From: Carex sylvatica
Lineage: Eukaryota; Streptophyta; Magnoliopsida; Poales; Cyperaceae
NCBI GenBank assembly: GCA_964058845.1
Contig: CAXKVR010000089.1
Coordinates: 1-64,000 of the forward strand
Reading direction: 5' to 3'
Length of the DNA stretch: 64,000 nucleotides
Part shown: one piece after another, positions 1 through 16,793 of the stretch
Position numbering within the stretch: position 1 is the stretch's first letter
How the letters are laid out: each line of letters starts with the position of its first letter
Notes under the pieces: model-generated
Told to the model about the DNA's origin: nothing
The model's database searches: none
Seen by the model: only the letters and a program-made list of their open reading frames with translations
Position numbers and translations under genes: made by a program

Positions 1-98
1 TTAACATTTATTGCAACAAATTATTTTTGTTGCAAAATCCTTAATTTAGTGCTACTAATTCTTTTACCGTTGCAAGAATGGTCTATTTTCGTGTAGTG
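1..98. mobile_element. Terminal end of a CACTA-like transposon (partial)
   Basis: The reverse complement of 86-98 reads CACTACACGAAAA, close to the plant CACTA-class terminal repeat. The interior (TTGCAACAAA-type motifs) fits non-autonomous members of that class. Only one end lies in the window, so the partner end and target duplication cannot be checked. Confidence 0.5.
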
Positions 99-396
99 GA
101 AATCTCACTGGAAGCCATGAAAGATTTGAGCAAGAACTTAGAGAAGAAGAAAGAAGGCTCTTGATACCATGATAGGATTCAGAGAGAGAAAGAGAGACAG
201 AATGATTCTTTCATTAACCTTGAAATTATACAATAGTCTGGTATATAATACCAGCATATGTCTAAGTAATTAATCAGCTGTAATGCTACACAATAGAAGA
301 CAGCCTCTAACTAACAATTTTTTACAATGATGAACTAATTAGAAGTATACCCCTGTGGAACTAATGCGTCTAATAACCTCTAATTCTATAAAGATG

Positions 397-5429
<5,033 letters not shown>

Positions 5430-5509
5430 ATGATGGATATGCAAGAAATAAAGAGAAACAAACAATAGAATTTTATGAGGAAGCTTAATGGTATAACTTG
5501 ATTTCATAT

Positions 5510-6743
5510 AGTATACAAATGACAGAATTTATAGTCATATAAGTTTCTAAAAACTGAACCCAATAAATAACACATTCAAAAATATCATATATCAAAATAC
5601 TAAGTTCTTCCTTCTCAATATAACATGTCAAACATAACCTACTATTTTGACATCATGCTAAATCAAGTTTGACTCAAATTAGCATGGAAATTAGACATAC
5701 ACAACATTACTAATTAAACCTTTCGGCACTTGAGCCTCAAGTTAGCTTAAAATTAGGCGAGGAAATTTTTTGCTTATTATTCAAAATATATAAATTTACA
5801 TATTTATCTTTTCAATATTTACAATAATATATTTATGGGGGCTGATCATGTCTTAAAATTATTCAATAATATAAAATTATATCATTCTTATAAATTAAAA
5901 AATTTCATCATATGTATTGAAATTTTATCTGAATTTTTTTTTTTATATGTATTAACTCCCCAACATGTGATATAATAATTATAAAGTACTGTAACGTAAA
6001 ATTTAATAATCAAGATATATTGCCGCTTCATTTCCAAACTGATGCACAGTTCAGTAGCTATGGTTGCATGAAAAATATAAGAAAGCAATTTTTTAAAATT
6101 TAGAAAGGTTAGATGTAAATTAAATCGGTAGATAAAAGAAGTTTAAAAAGAGGAGAGACTTAATTTTCAGCCAAAAATAGTGATTGGAATTTGGAAAGTA
6201 TGAAAGGTTAATCGGAGGAGAAAAAGAAAAAGCCTGAGTCAGCAAAATCATGTCTTAAATTTGATTTTGTGGAAAATTATAGGTAAAAATATATAAATAG
6301 TGAAGGATTATATTATTTTGTTTTATATAAAATTTATTTTTTATATGAAATAATTATAAAAGCGATGCTGAGCAACCCCCAACAGGCCAATCTCCATGGT
6401 CAAATCTAGTTCCGTCCATTATATTTATCCACCTAAATTAAAACAATTTAAGTTCAATATATATCAAATATATTCAAGCTCGGTTTAATCATTTTTCAAA
6501 TTCTGAAACCTATAATTAATTATGCAATTAATAAAGAAATTAGCGAAACTAATCCAACCGTGCATGATGCTAAAAATACAGCAAAATATATATATCAACC
6601 CAAAATATAGCATAAAATAAAGCAGAATTAACCCAAAATTGTGTAGAACTCTAAAAAATTACAAAAATATTCCTGACTTGTGTTAGAATATTTAGATTAT
6701 TATAAAAAAAAATTGTTACATTAGTTAGTCCTTATTTACAAAA

Positions 6744-6784
<41 letters not shown>
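5510..6784. other. Intergenic AT-rich DNA
   Basis: I see no gene here. It ends in a dinucleotide tract, (AT)n then (AG)n, at about 6743-6784, against the next foldback element. Confidence 0.6.
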
Positions 6785-7198
6785 TGGACTTGGGTGAGCC
6801 ATGGCTCACCAAGCGTTTGTACTCCACGCTGTATTTTCATTTTGAAAGTCCAAACGACCGATCCGAACCGTTAGATGTGATCTCTATATTGAAATATGCT
6901 TGGAAACCAAATTTTACATTTTTTGAAATTTTTTTACTATTTATTAAGCATTTTTAAAAATTGCTGTTTTGCTGTGAACAGTAAAAAACAGTAAAATTTT
7001 CTGGACCATTGGATCAGCAATTTTAAAAAATACTTAATAAATAGTAAAAAACTTTCAAAAAATATAAACTTTGGTCTCCAAGCACATTTCAATATGGAGA
7101 ACAAGATGAACGGTTCGGATCAGTTGTTTGAATTTTCAAAATGGCTAAAATAAGCCATGGCTCACCAACGCAAAATAAGCCATGGCTCATTTTAGCCC

Positions 7199-7201
<3 letters not shown>
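6785..7201. mobile_element. Foldback MITE with GAGCCATGGCTC ends
   Basis: The two halves are inverted copies: a segment with GATCCGAACCGTTAGATGTG on the left recurs inverted on the right (GAACGGTTCGGATC), as do the CCAAATTTTACATTTTTT-like arms. Both ends carry the palindrome GAGCCATGGCTC; the right end has it twice. It is flanked by (AG)n on the left and (AT)n on the right. The core resembles the MITEs at 14.5-28.9, 45.4 and 48 kb. Confidence 0.75.

Positions 7202-7255
<54 letters not shown>
7202..7255. repeat. (AT)n microsatellite
   Basis: About 52 bp of uninterrupted AT dinucleotide directly beside the foldback element. Confidence 0.95.
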
Positions 7256-7257
<2 letters not shown>

Positions 7258-8471
7258 GACAATATTATCTAAATTTTTTGGTACAAATCAGAGGCATTTC
7301 TGTAATTTTTAGAACAACTTTACATAATTATATGTTAATTCTGCTACATCCTACAGTTTGTTTATTTTTTAATTTCAATTTAGTTGTAAAGTTATTTATA
7401 GATTATGTACTGATGCTTTTAAATAATTAGTTAGTAAGTCACTTTTTTTTATTTGATATATAGTTTAATTTTTAATTAGGTTGTCTTATTTTGATTTAAT
7501 TTTATATTTAGACATGTAGCCATGTAGGTGACATGTGACAATCGTTAATTTTACATAGTATTCGATGTATGATTAGGCATTAAACTAGTCCTATTTATCA
7601 TATTTTTGTGCAATATTCTTATTATTTTTATCACATTTTTTATTTTGGTCAAAAGACAGGATATTATACAATTTATTCGTTTATATATTGCAGATTTATA
7701 CCATAGAATTACAAGCTAGGATGCATGTGCCCTGAAAATCTTGTTGAATACAAGAAATAAAAAGTATCTAATTTTACTTCAATTTGACATTGCATTATTG
7801 TTTAGTTTTTTTTTTTTTTGGATTTTGCGTCCAGCCAAAATGATGAATATATTGAAAAATATAAAGGATTATTCATTCATTTTTTCTCCTGTATATTTCA
7901 ATATTGATTAGATATGTTGTGTTGTGTACATTGCTTGATTGTGGAAAGATAAAGAAAAAAAATCTAGAATTAATTATATGTAAAAAAAAAAAATTCAGCT
8001 CTCAATTACTACTATATAAATTTTGATTATACACGATTAAAAATTGAGTTTGTACACGGTTTTGTAACCGTGACTAGTCGGATCATGTATAAAAATATCG
8101 GTACATTCGTATTTTTATTGTTGGCAATAAAACAGAAAAAAATTCAAAAAACAAAAAATGTTAATTTACGAAATCCTAACATGCATATTGCTAATTTGGT
8201 TGCACCTCATGCTATACCCATAATTATTTAAAAAATACATCGTCTTAATTAGGTTTACATGTATGCTTCAAATTAATCTAATGTATAACCGTCTAATTAA
8301 TGTTGAAAATTGAGATATAATTACATCGTAAGAAAATAAAATTTTTTGGCATTTGTTGTGGCTAAGAAAAAATAATAATTAAGGTCAAGGTGAGCTTTTA
8401 AATTTAGACTTACAAAAGAAACACACAAAACTCTATTATTTAGAAGATAGAGGTACATAATCTTAATTTGT
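7256..8471. other. AT-rich intergenic DNA, no gene seen
   Basis: No open frame with recognisable motifs and no clear repeat structure in this stretch. Confidence 0.5.
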
Positions 8472-8795
8472 AGAAATTTTTATTTATACCATATTCAAAA
8501 AATAAAAAACCAAAAAATCATGACTTGTCGAGATTTCTAAAAACACCTAGGCTGCAGAATGGTTTGGTAACTCCATTCTTGGAGGCCGCAGATTGGTTTG
8601 GAGGCTTCTCAAAAACTCAAAAATGAACTATGTTATTAAATATATTTAGGTTTTTGAGAGACCTCCAAACCAATCTGTGGCCCTCCATGAATAGAGCCGC
8701 CAAACCATTCTGCAACTTGGGTGTTTTTGAAAATCTCCAATACAAGTCATGGTTTTTTGGTTAGTTTTTTTTTAATATGGTATAAATAAAAATTT
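8472..8795. mobile_element. Foldback (inverted-repeat) element, about 325 bp
   Basis: Arms 8472-8632 and 8640-8795 are inverted copies; for example TATTTATACCATATTC on the left pairs with ATATGGTATAAATA on the right, and CAGAATGGTTTGG with CCAAACCATTCTG. The loop is only a few bases. No coding capacity. Confidence 0.8.
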
Positions 8796-9183
8796 CGGCT
8801 TAATTTGATACATGTTTCAAATTAATATAATAATAATTTAATGTTAAAAAACAAGTCTAACATAAATGTTGATGAATTATATTTTTGTCTCTATATGCAA
8901 AGATAAATGTATGTTTAATTTTTATAAGAAATATAAACAATAAATATTGGAATTCACATAATCCATTCTTTCAACCAAAAAAATAGATAACAATGTAATA
9001 GTAAATTGAAAAAAGGGGAGGAGCTGGTGTTGACATAATCCACTTGAAGAGAAAGCAAAAGCTACAAAAATGGGAATAGAATCTGCTTCCCGTTCTCTCT
9101 CCCTCTCTTAATCCAATTATTAGGAACAAATCATTGATGAACCAACCAAAAAAAATAAAAGAAAATACTCAAAACAAAAGAAA

Positions 9184-9660
9184 ATGAAAAAATCAAAGAA
9201 GCCACCAGGAAAAGAGAACTATTGTTGGAGACTTCTCTGCTGCCTATGCTATGCTATACTAGAAGCCGAGGAAGGAGAGCGGATTCCGCCACCAAGGCCT
9301 CTTCGGCCTAGTCAAAAGAGAGCCCTTAATCCCACAACTGATCAAGGTAAGATCGACGGTTCGAGTGATGCTGTACAAAAACCGTTGCAAGTTAATTCTC
9401 AAGAACCGTCACGAGAGAATCCGTCCCCTTTGCACCGTGGTTCCGGTGATGCAGGCAGCGACATGGGGTTTCTTTACACTGATGGTCCACCTCCAGTTTC
9501 AAGTGATTCGAGTGATGCTGTACAAAAACCTAAAGAGAAATCTGTCCCTTTACCAGAACCATCACGAGAGAATCCGGTCTCTTTGCGCGATGGCTCCGGT
9601 GATGGAGGCGACAATGTGGGGTATCTTTTCGCTGGTGGTCGGCCTCCAATTTCAAATTAG
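9184..9660 (+). CDS. Unrecognised 158-aa protein with two internal repeats
   Basis: I do not recognise this protein. From the ATG at 9184 it has a basic start (MKKSKKPPGK), a cysteine-rich short hydrophobic stretch (CWRLLCCLCYAIL, about 14-26), then a hydrophilic Pro/Ser/Gly-rich body. The body contains two tandem repeats of about 50 residues: 9358-9504 and 9505-9657. Each has SSDAVQKP near its start, then EPSRENP, a GSGD core and a G-PP(V/I)S ending; TTCGAGTGATGCTGTACAAA is identical in both at DNA level. An open frame kept across a duplication argues for coding. Against this, a good splice donor (ATCAAG/GTAAGA, 9341-9352) lies inside the frame, so the real transcript may splice out the repeats. 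The Cys cluster could be lipid-modified, which is only inference. Confidence 0.4.
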   Translation: MKKSKKPPGKENYCWRLLCCLCYAILEAEEGERIPPPRPLRPSQKRALNPTTDQGKIDGSSDAVQKPLQVNSQEPSRENPSPLHRGSGDAGSDMGFLYTDGPPPVSSDSSDAVQKPKEKSVPLPEPSRENPVSLRDGSGDGGDNVGYLFAGGRPPISN

Positions 9661-9967
9661 TATTTTTTATTTTTTTTGGTTTGAGAATTTTTTTTTCCCT
9701 GATTACTGTTAAATAATTTAATGTGTGTTAAAATATTCCTTTTAAAAAAAAAAAATGTATGTCCGAATATAGAGAGGCTTGTTATTTCCAGTAAATAAAA
9801 GGATGGTGATAGATACAACTTGTATGAATAAGTTTTGTTTTAAACACTTTCCAAGTAACAAGGAACAACCAGTATACATATAACCTACTACTAGCCTACA
9901 TATCTTGAAAAACAGGGTGTTTAGTAATTAAAATTTGCTAATGTTGGTATAATAAAAAAGAAATCAG

Positions 9968-10155
9968 GGTCGGTCTGATAAGCAATAGACCAAATTAGAT
10001 CTGATGTCCAGTCATAATCGTTCAATCCGGATCAAGATTCGTACAGACGGTTTTAAGATTTATGCCGATCAAATACACACGAATCCTGATATAGATCAAA
10101 CTGTTGAAATTATATATTGAACTGAATTTGATCCAATGCTTATCAGACCGCCACC
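9968..10155. mobile_element. Small TIR element (MITE), about 190 bp
   Basis: GGTCTGATAAGC at the left end pairs with GCTTATCAGACC at the right end. Internal GATCxAATxCAGTCC-like segments recur in the small elements at 12247-12401, 42122-42300 and 46684-46862. Confidence 0.6.
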
Positions 10156-10299
10156 ACATCCAAATATATTCAGTTAAATAAATTAAGTTTTGAGATAATT
10201 TGAATAATTACTAGTTCTTGAACTAGCATTATTCAAATTTTATATTTTTATAATTTGTTTACTTATTTTTTAGATTAGTAAATGCCACTTAATCTAAAA

Positions 10300-11442
10300 A
10301 ATTCCCAAAATTTTTATTAATAACCCAAAAAAATACGAAATTACGCAATCTATCCAGTTTTTGAATGGATTTCAAAAAATGCCAATTCCGGTTACTAGAT
10401 AACTGAACAATTGCCTTCTTTTTGGTTCTTTAGCAACCGGATTCAACAAAAAAATTCGGTAACTAAACAACCGGATCCATGAAAAAGTTGGCGTGGCCCT
10501 ATGTTTGTTTCTTTTTTCTTTTCTTTTTACAAAACATAATTTTTTTTATTTTTTTATTTTTTTGTATTGAAATATTAGAAATGCTGAATATATTTCTTTA
10601 AAAATAGATGCAATACAATATAATTTGATTTATTAGAAAGATTGCAACAAATAATCCAGATCAACATTTTTCAGGCCAGATTTTTCGCAACTTTAAGAAA
10701 AATTAATATATTTCTTTATGTGTTATTGAAAAAAAAAAAACTTTGAATATGAGTTATTGATCGCGGTTCAAAAGTCACTTCTAAGTAATACATAAATATT
10801 GTGATCCTTCTAGTACATTTAATTTATAAAAAAGTTGTATCTATTTTGAGAATTCTTGTTGAATATCAATCATTTAATAACTTAAAGTTTTTGTCTTTTT
10901 TTCAAAAATAGTACAATTTTTTTATAAATTAAATGTACTAGAAGGATCATAATATTTTATGTATTATCTAGAAGTGACTTTTAAACCGGATCAATAACTT
11001 AGAATCTAAGCATTTTTATTTTTTTTCCAATAACACATAAATAAATATATTAATTTTTCTTATAGTGGCGAAAAATCCGGCCTGAAAAATGTTGATCAGA
11101 ATTATTTGTTGCAGTTTTTCTAATAAATCAAATTATATTGTATTCTATCTATTTTTAAAGAAATATATTCAACATTTCTAATATTTCAATACAAAAAATA
11201 AAAAAATTAAAAAAAATTATGTTTTATATAAAAAAAAAAAACATAGGGCCACGCCACCTTTTTCATGGATCCAGTTATTTAGTTACCGAATTTTTTTGTT
11301 GAATCTGGTTGCTAAAGAACCGAAAAGAATTAAGCAATTGTCCGGCTATCTAGTAATCGGAAGGGGCATTTTTTGAAATCCATTAAAAAATTGGATAGAT
11401 TGCATAATTTCATACTTTTTTTTGGTATTAATAAAAATTTCG
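10300..11442. mobile_element. Large foldback element, about 1.14 kb
   Basis: Arms about 10300-10855 and 10905-11442 are inverted copies over more than 500 bp. Left AATTACGCAATCTATCCAG pairs with the right-hand equivalent near 11390, CTAGTACATTTAATTTATAA pairs with its inverse near 10925, and the CCGGATCCATGAAAAAGTTG-like part pairs near 11260. The central spacer is about 50 bp. No gene is seen. The transcript would form a long hairpin. Confidence 0.85.
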
Positions 11443-11814
11443 GTTCTCCACAAAAAATAGTAATTTTGTATCTATTTTCTAACTAGGATCTACAGTACAT
11501 GCATTTTGTTACTCAATTCTAGGTAAAAAAATGTAAAATTTAGTCGGTACACAACGCTAGAATTTCTACAAAGCTTACTACTAATTTTTAAACTGCTCGA
11601 TCTGTTTTGAGATCCGCGCTTGATCAGGTGCTGATTGTAACTCACGGAACGGACTAATTAAATCGATTCTGCTCGTTAATAGGGACCGTGGAAGAATTCA
11701 CAGACCCTTTAATATTGTGCAGATTTAGATCGGACACTCCGGATCCAACCTCAAACTTTGAGTTACTATAGAGATCGGAATTCCACCTCTCCCCCTCTGC
11801 GGGATGAGTGCGTA

Positions 11815-11982
11815 TCCTCTGAGATATCTCAACTTTTGCGTGACCGATGTGTCCGGTGCTTATTCGGGGTGTAGGGGTCAGTATTATGTGTGCTTTGAAA
11901 TTCGTGCAGAACGTATTTAAACGGTTGGGATTTTTCATAAAGTCACGCAAAGTTTGAGATATCTCAGATGATACGAAATCCT
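11815..11982. mobile_element. MITE, first of a tandem pair
   Basis: The left end is GAGTGCGTATCCTCTGAGAT and the right end is its imperfect inverse ending near ATACGAAATCCT. Both ends carry GAGATATCTC and the motif TCACGCAAA/TTTGCGTGA. No coding capacity. Confidence 0.7.
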
Positions 11983-11996
11983 GCGGGATGGGATAT

Positions 11997-12178
11997 GAGT
12001 GCGTATCCTCTGAGATATCTCAACTTTTGCGTGACCGACATGTCCGGTGCCTATTTGAGAGTGATGTAGGGGGTTAGTATTATATGTGCTTTGAGATTCG
12101 TGTAGAATGTATTTAAACGGTTGACATTTCTCATAAAGTCACGCAAAGTTTGAGATATCTCAGTGGATACGAATTCAT
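11997..12178. mobile_element. MITE, second of a tandem pair
   Basis: Same family and orientation as the copy 15 bp upstream, with the same ends and interior (GTCCGGTGC, ATTTAAACGGTTG). Head-to-tail copies this close suggest replication slippage or insertion beside an existing copy. Confidence 0.7.
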
Positions 12179-12246
12179 GGGATATTGGGATCTCTCATCT
12201 CCTTTGCGCGCCTCCTGTGCGATTTCTAGATTGGAATAGGGAGCGT

Positions 12247-12401
12247 CCGATGAGCATTGGACCAAAATCAATCTAGACCAGTCGATTTGCATTAAAACCC
12301 ATGCGCATGATTATAGGTGTACTGCGAACGAACCTTATAGAAAATTAGACAGCGTCGAATAGGTCTAGGACAAATTTTGGTCTAATTCCCATCGGATTCT
12401 G
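12247..12401. mobile_element. Small inverted-repeat element
   Basis: The left TCCGATGAGCATTGGACC-type end and the right GGTCTAATTCCCATCGGA end are imperfect inverses with a short unpaired middle. Related to the element at 9968-10155. Confidence 0.45.
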
Positions 12402-12459
12402 CCACTGAGACCGAAGAAGAGAGCCCTTAATGCCACAATTGATCAACGTAAGATCGATC
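12394..12459. repeat. Fragment matching the 9184-9660 ORF
   Basis: GAGAGCCCTTAATGCCACAA and the following bases to GTAAGATCGA match 9313-9358 at nearly every position, with weaker similarity 20-30 bp further upstream. The match stops at the donor-like GTAAGATCGA in both places. Here the donor has changed (ATCAAC/GTAAG) and no open frame follows. Confidence 0.65.
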
Positions 12460-12461
12460 TG

Positions 12462-12806
12462 AGATCTCATATTTTGCGCGACATTTTGGAAAATCTCAGA
12501 CGTTCAAATATGTTATGCACGAATCTCAAAACTCAAATAATACTGGACCATCCCATTCCCGAATAGGGACCGAACACAGGATATGTATTCTCTGTGGAGT
12601 TTTTATCTACGGAACTGTGCAGAGTTTTTAATTGGTCCGTTTATTTTAATCGGACGGATCAGATTAGAGAAGACCTAAATTTTGAAATCTGATCTGGTCC
12701 ATCCGATCAAAACGAACGGACCAGATTCCGCAGCTAAAACTCCGCAGGAGATAGCAATTCCCGGACACATCGGTCACGCAAAATATGAGATATCTCAGAG
12801 CCCCAG
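12462..12806. mobile_element. MITE with a nested foldback, at the BRF1 promoter
   Basis: Left CTCATATTTTGCGCGAC pairs with right GTCACGCAAAATATGAG. The right end (12762-12820) also matches, inverted, the left end of the tandem MITEs at 11815 and 11997. Inside, 12595-12750 folds back on itself (GGTCCGTT.. with ..AACGGACC, CAGATTAG with a CTGATCTG-type partner). The right edge is only about 280 bp from the BRF1 start codon. Confidence 0.6.
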
Positions 12807-12824
12807 AGGATACGCACTCCTGCT

Positions 12825-12987
12825 TCTCTGTGCCCCTCTCAATAACCGGCGCTGTTCAAAACCCTTCTCTCCTTTCCTTTCCTTCTCTCGCCACCGCTAG
12901 CAGCCTACTCTCGCCATCGCCGTCGTCGCCGACTCTCTCTCCTCCTCCATTCTCCGGCGAAACAGAAACGGTAAGTACGCACTCACA

Positions 12988-13022
<35 letters not shown>

Positions 13023-13099
13023 TTGACTAATAGATGAATAATACTTCAATTTCTTTACTTTTTGTGGGAAGATTGAAGGTAGGAAGGAGAAGAGAAGAG
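12825..13099 (+). promoter_or_regulatory. BRF1 leader with a probable 5'UTR intron
   Basis: The CT-rich leader (12840-12960) ends at a clear donor (ACG/GTAAGTACGC, 12970-12971). Acceptor candidates lie at about 13070 (GGGAAG), before the ATG at 13100. A (CT)n run at 12993-13018 lies in this intron. The transcription start is not determined; a start near 12830 is inference. Confidence 0.5.
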
Positions 13100-16000
13100 A
13101 TGGTGTACTGCAGTCACTGTGGTGATCATTGCCCGTCGATTGTGGATCCTGACAAGGGCTACATGTCAGTTATCTCTTTACTCCTTTTCCATAGATTCAT
13201 ATTTGCATCAATCTGTTTTGAATTGCATGAATTGAAGCATCTTTTGGTTAATTTAGGAATATTGGTTAGTTTTTTATTGCTCATTTATGTTCAATTGATT
13301 TTGCATTATTTTTGTTTTGTTGTTCAGCTGTTGCGGCATGTGCGGAAAAATTATCGATCAAGAAATTTATTCTACCGAACCAACCTTTGTCAAGGATAGT
13401 TCTGGCCAGGTATCATGATTTTTTATAGGGAAAGAGATGTAATTTAATAGGCTTCACCAAATATCATCCGTTTTTTTTAAAAAAAATGCCCATTTGAGAT
13501 GTTTTACCAATGAATTGTAAAATTGTAGTTTTATGGGCATATTGTGATTTTGAAAATTACTGCAATTGGAGTAAAATTGTAGTTTTAATGGTTTGAAGAA
13601 GTTTGAGAAGTTCTGGACTGGATCGTCCGGTTCACTAGGCTTTTAGTTTTCGAAAAATATAATTGTATTTTAATCATGGGAAAGGACACATGATTTCCCA
13701 ATATTGTGTCATATTAACAGTGGTTGTTTTGCAAAATACAGAGCCGTTTGGGTGGTATGATCCTTAGGAGCATAGAGAGCGGGTATTCAGCTTCGCATGA
13801 AAGAACATTGGCAAAGGGTGATTACATTCTTAAACTATTTGATAATTATATTGTAATATGAGTAATGTTTTATAATTATAGTTCTCATTACTTGACTTTT
13901 TGCTTTATTCAGGAAGAGATGAGATCAGATACATAGTTAATTGCTTAGATGTGGCCGGTGGAGATTCGATCATTGATGAGGCTCATAAATTTTATCAAGT
14001 AGATATCTTCTTGTTAACTCGTGTTTGACATTGGTATTAAATGCCAAATAATATAACTTGTTGCATTTTGTTCCTTTTTTATTGCATGAAACAATCTGGT
14101 AAAAGTTGATAAATAAGCATACCGCATTATGCAATGAAATTTATTTAGATGCATATTGAATAACATGCTGGTGCAGTGCATACTTTTACTGTTGAAGAAA
14201 TATAATTTTTCGGGCGTATCTGCAAAAATTGGTGCTCTAGTTAATAAAATAATTAGGGTTGAGTTTGAGCTTTAGTAGTCTGTTTGTTCCAAAGTTTTGA
14301 ATTCTATTTTCAGATTTACTGATTATTTTCTACTGTAGTAAACATATAATGTTCAATTTCATGTTTAATGAAGTGAAGATAGCTGTTGACAAGAATTTTA
14401 CGAGGGGCCGAAGAACCACTCATGTTGCCGCTGCTTGTCTTTACATCGCATGTCGGTATGTAGGGCTTATAAATTTTAATTAAAGACCTTATTGGTACCT
14501 TGCTCAAATAAAAGAATGCTACTTGGGCTTATTCAGACTGGTGCCTGTGGCTTATGGTACCATTGTTAGATTTATTTAATATGGTACGAATAGCGTGGAT
14601 TGGTCCATACTATGGATCAATATCTTCATTTTCAAAGTTCAAATAGTTGATCTGAACTGTTCAAAATGATCTCCATATGAAAATGTACTTGCAGACTAAA
14701 TTTCACATTTTTTAGAATTTTTTAACTATTTTAAAATACAAAACTGCAGTACCAGCAAACAAACCAGTAACCAAAAAATCAAATACCAGAAAACTGTTAT
14801 TCTTAGATCAGTACCTAGTGCCACAAAGGCCACCAATCGCTGCACTAGACAGCCAATAAAAAAAATATATATATAAAATGCTGTTCTTCTCAGATCAGTA
14901 CCAGAACAAACAACAAGCGAAAAAGCCCCGCACATACCAGAAAAACCAGCAAACTGGTACTGACAAATACCAGAAAAAAGCGAGCCGCGTACCAGCAAGC
15001 AGCGGTTGGATCAGACCAGAGAAAATCAATAACAGAAAAGAACCCCTTTATCAAGTGTTTTTCTTGATAGAAAGAATACAACAAATCTTTTATTGAACCA
15101 CTAATTCAAACTGATACATACTAGTATTATTTCCTCGATATAAAGTTATCAGTAATTCAAAATTACAAGACGCTTGTGTATTTTTATTATTTTTGTAGGA
15201 AAAACAAGAAGGCGTACCTACTAATAGATTTCTCTGACTATCTGCAAGTAAATGTGTAAGAAAAATCTTCTCTCTAGTCTCTATTTTGATGCACAAAGTG
15301 GATTTATTGTTCTTTGCAATTAAATCTGAGTTTTTATTTGTGTTGTTTCAGATATGTGCTAGGTGCAGTATTTTTGCAACTGTGCAAAGTTCTACAGCTT
15401 TCAGAGCATCCAATTATACAAAAACTCGTAGATCCAAGTCTATTTATTCACAGGTTTACTGAACGTAAGTGTTATAATTTTTTTTTGTGCCAGTATCATA
15501 CCAGCCAGGTAGTGATGGCAATCATTGACCTAACCTGACCTGACCTCCTGCTTGTCAGGTCGGGTCATGACCCTGTTTGACCTGACCTGTTTATGATGTT
15601 TCAAGTTTTTATTTTTTTATTTTTTTATGGGAGAGGGAACAAAGTACATACACTGTTTGGTAAAAAATTGAAATGGTGACGAGAATCTAAACCAAGGCAG
15701 AATGGGACAGTACATTTCGAACTAGGCTATTTGTACCTTGCTTGAAATAATGGTACATGTAAAGAAAAATGTATTTCAATTAAAATGTTAATATATATTT
15801 TTTGTAAAACTTTTAGGTTTATTGGGTAAAAAGAATAACGAAGTATCCACAACGGCTCTAAGAATAATAGCTAGCATGAAGCGTGACTGGATGCAGGCTA
15901 GTATTTTCTTTTATTATTTATATTTTAGGAATTTTTCTTTGAAATTGGTTTAATTTTTGGTTAACCTCAATATGCCAGATGCCATGTCGGCTTTTTGTGA

Positions 16001-16758
16001 TACTTGTTTTGGTTCCCAATTGGCCTGTTCGGCCAGATAGAGAATAGTGAAAGAATAGAGGAAAATTGGAATTTGGAATAAGCTTCTATTTTGTACTATT
16101 CTGATCGTGCTCAATTGATGGTGGAAAAGTGGACTAGTGGAAAAGTGAAAAAGTATTGCTAAATGAGCCAATTATATTTCTTGAGAAGGGCCAATTCCTC
16201 CATTCCACCATCCCCACAGAATAGAGAATTGGCTCATTGAGGAAGATAGAAGAGGGACCTGTAAAAACCAGGGGCTAATGCAAATGTTCAAACTCAATTC
16301 CACTTTTCCAACAACCATAATTCCACTCAATTCCTTCCTTGTTCGGCTAGAATAGAACCTCTATTTCGATCTACTCTTTTCCACTCCAGCCGAACATGCC
16401 CAATGTTTAAAACTAAGGGCATAAATAAAAATTGATCCTATTTATTGGATACCAATGCAATTTACTCTTTGCTTATTTTGTTGTTCAATGCAGACGGGGA
16501 GGAAGCCTAGTGGATTATGTGGTGCCGCCTTGTACATTGCAGCTCTTTCACAAGGACTTGATTATTCAAAATCTGAAATTGTAAAAATTCTATTATTTTA
16601 TTAGAGAATATAGTTTTGTAACTCAGAAATTCCCATTCTAAAACTACATTTTTTTTTTTTTTTTGTTTCACCAGGTCAATGTGGTGCATGTATGTGAAGC
16701 AACACTGACAAAACGACTGATTGAGTTTGAAAACACTGAGTCTGGTTGCTTAACGGTA

Positions 16759-16793
<35 letters not shown>

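Noticed and set aside
11654..11950. 98-codon minus frame
   Set aside because: Lies largely inside the first tandem MITE; no protein features.
12682..13030. Two overlapping frames before BRF1
   Set aside because: They lie across a MITE end and a CT-rich leader (Ser/Leu/Pro runs), so are not protein-like.
14726..15096. Open frames on both strands in BRF1 intron 5
   Set aside because: Low-complexity ACCAG-type reiteration within an intron flanked by solid BRF1 exons.
15530..15600. GACCTGACCTGACC hairpin-like cluster in BRF1 intron 7
   Set aside because: Looks at first like a regulatory hairpin but is simple reiteration of ACCTG; no precursor-like stem.
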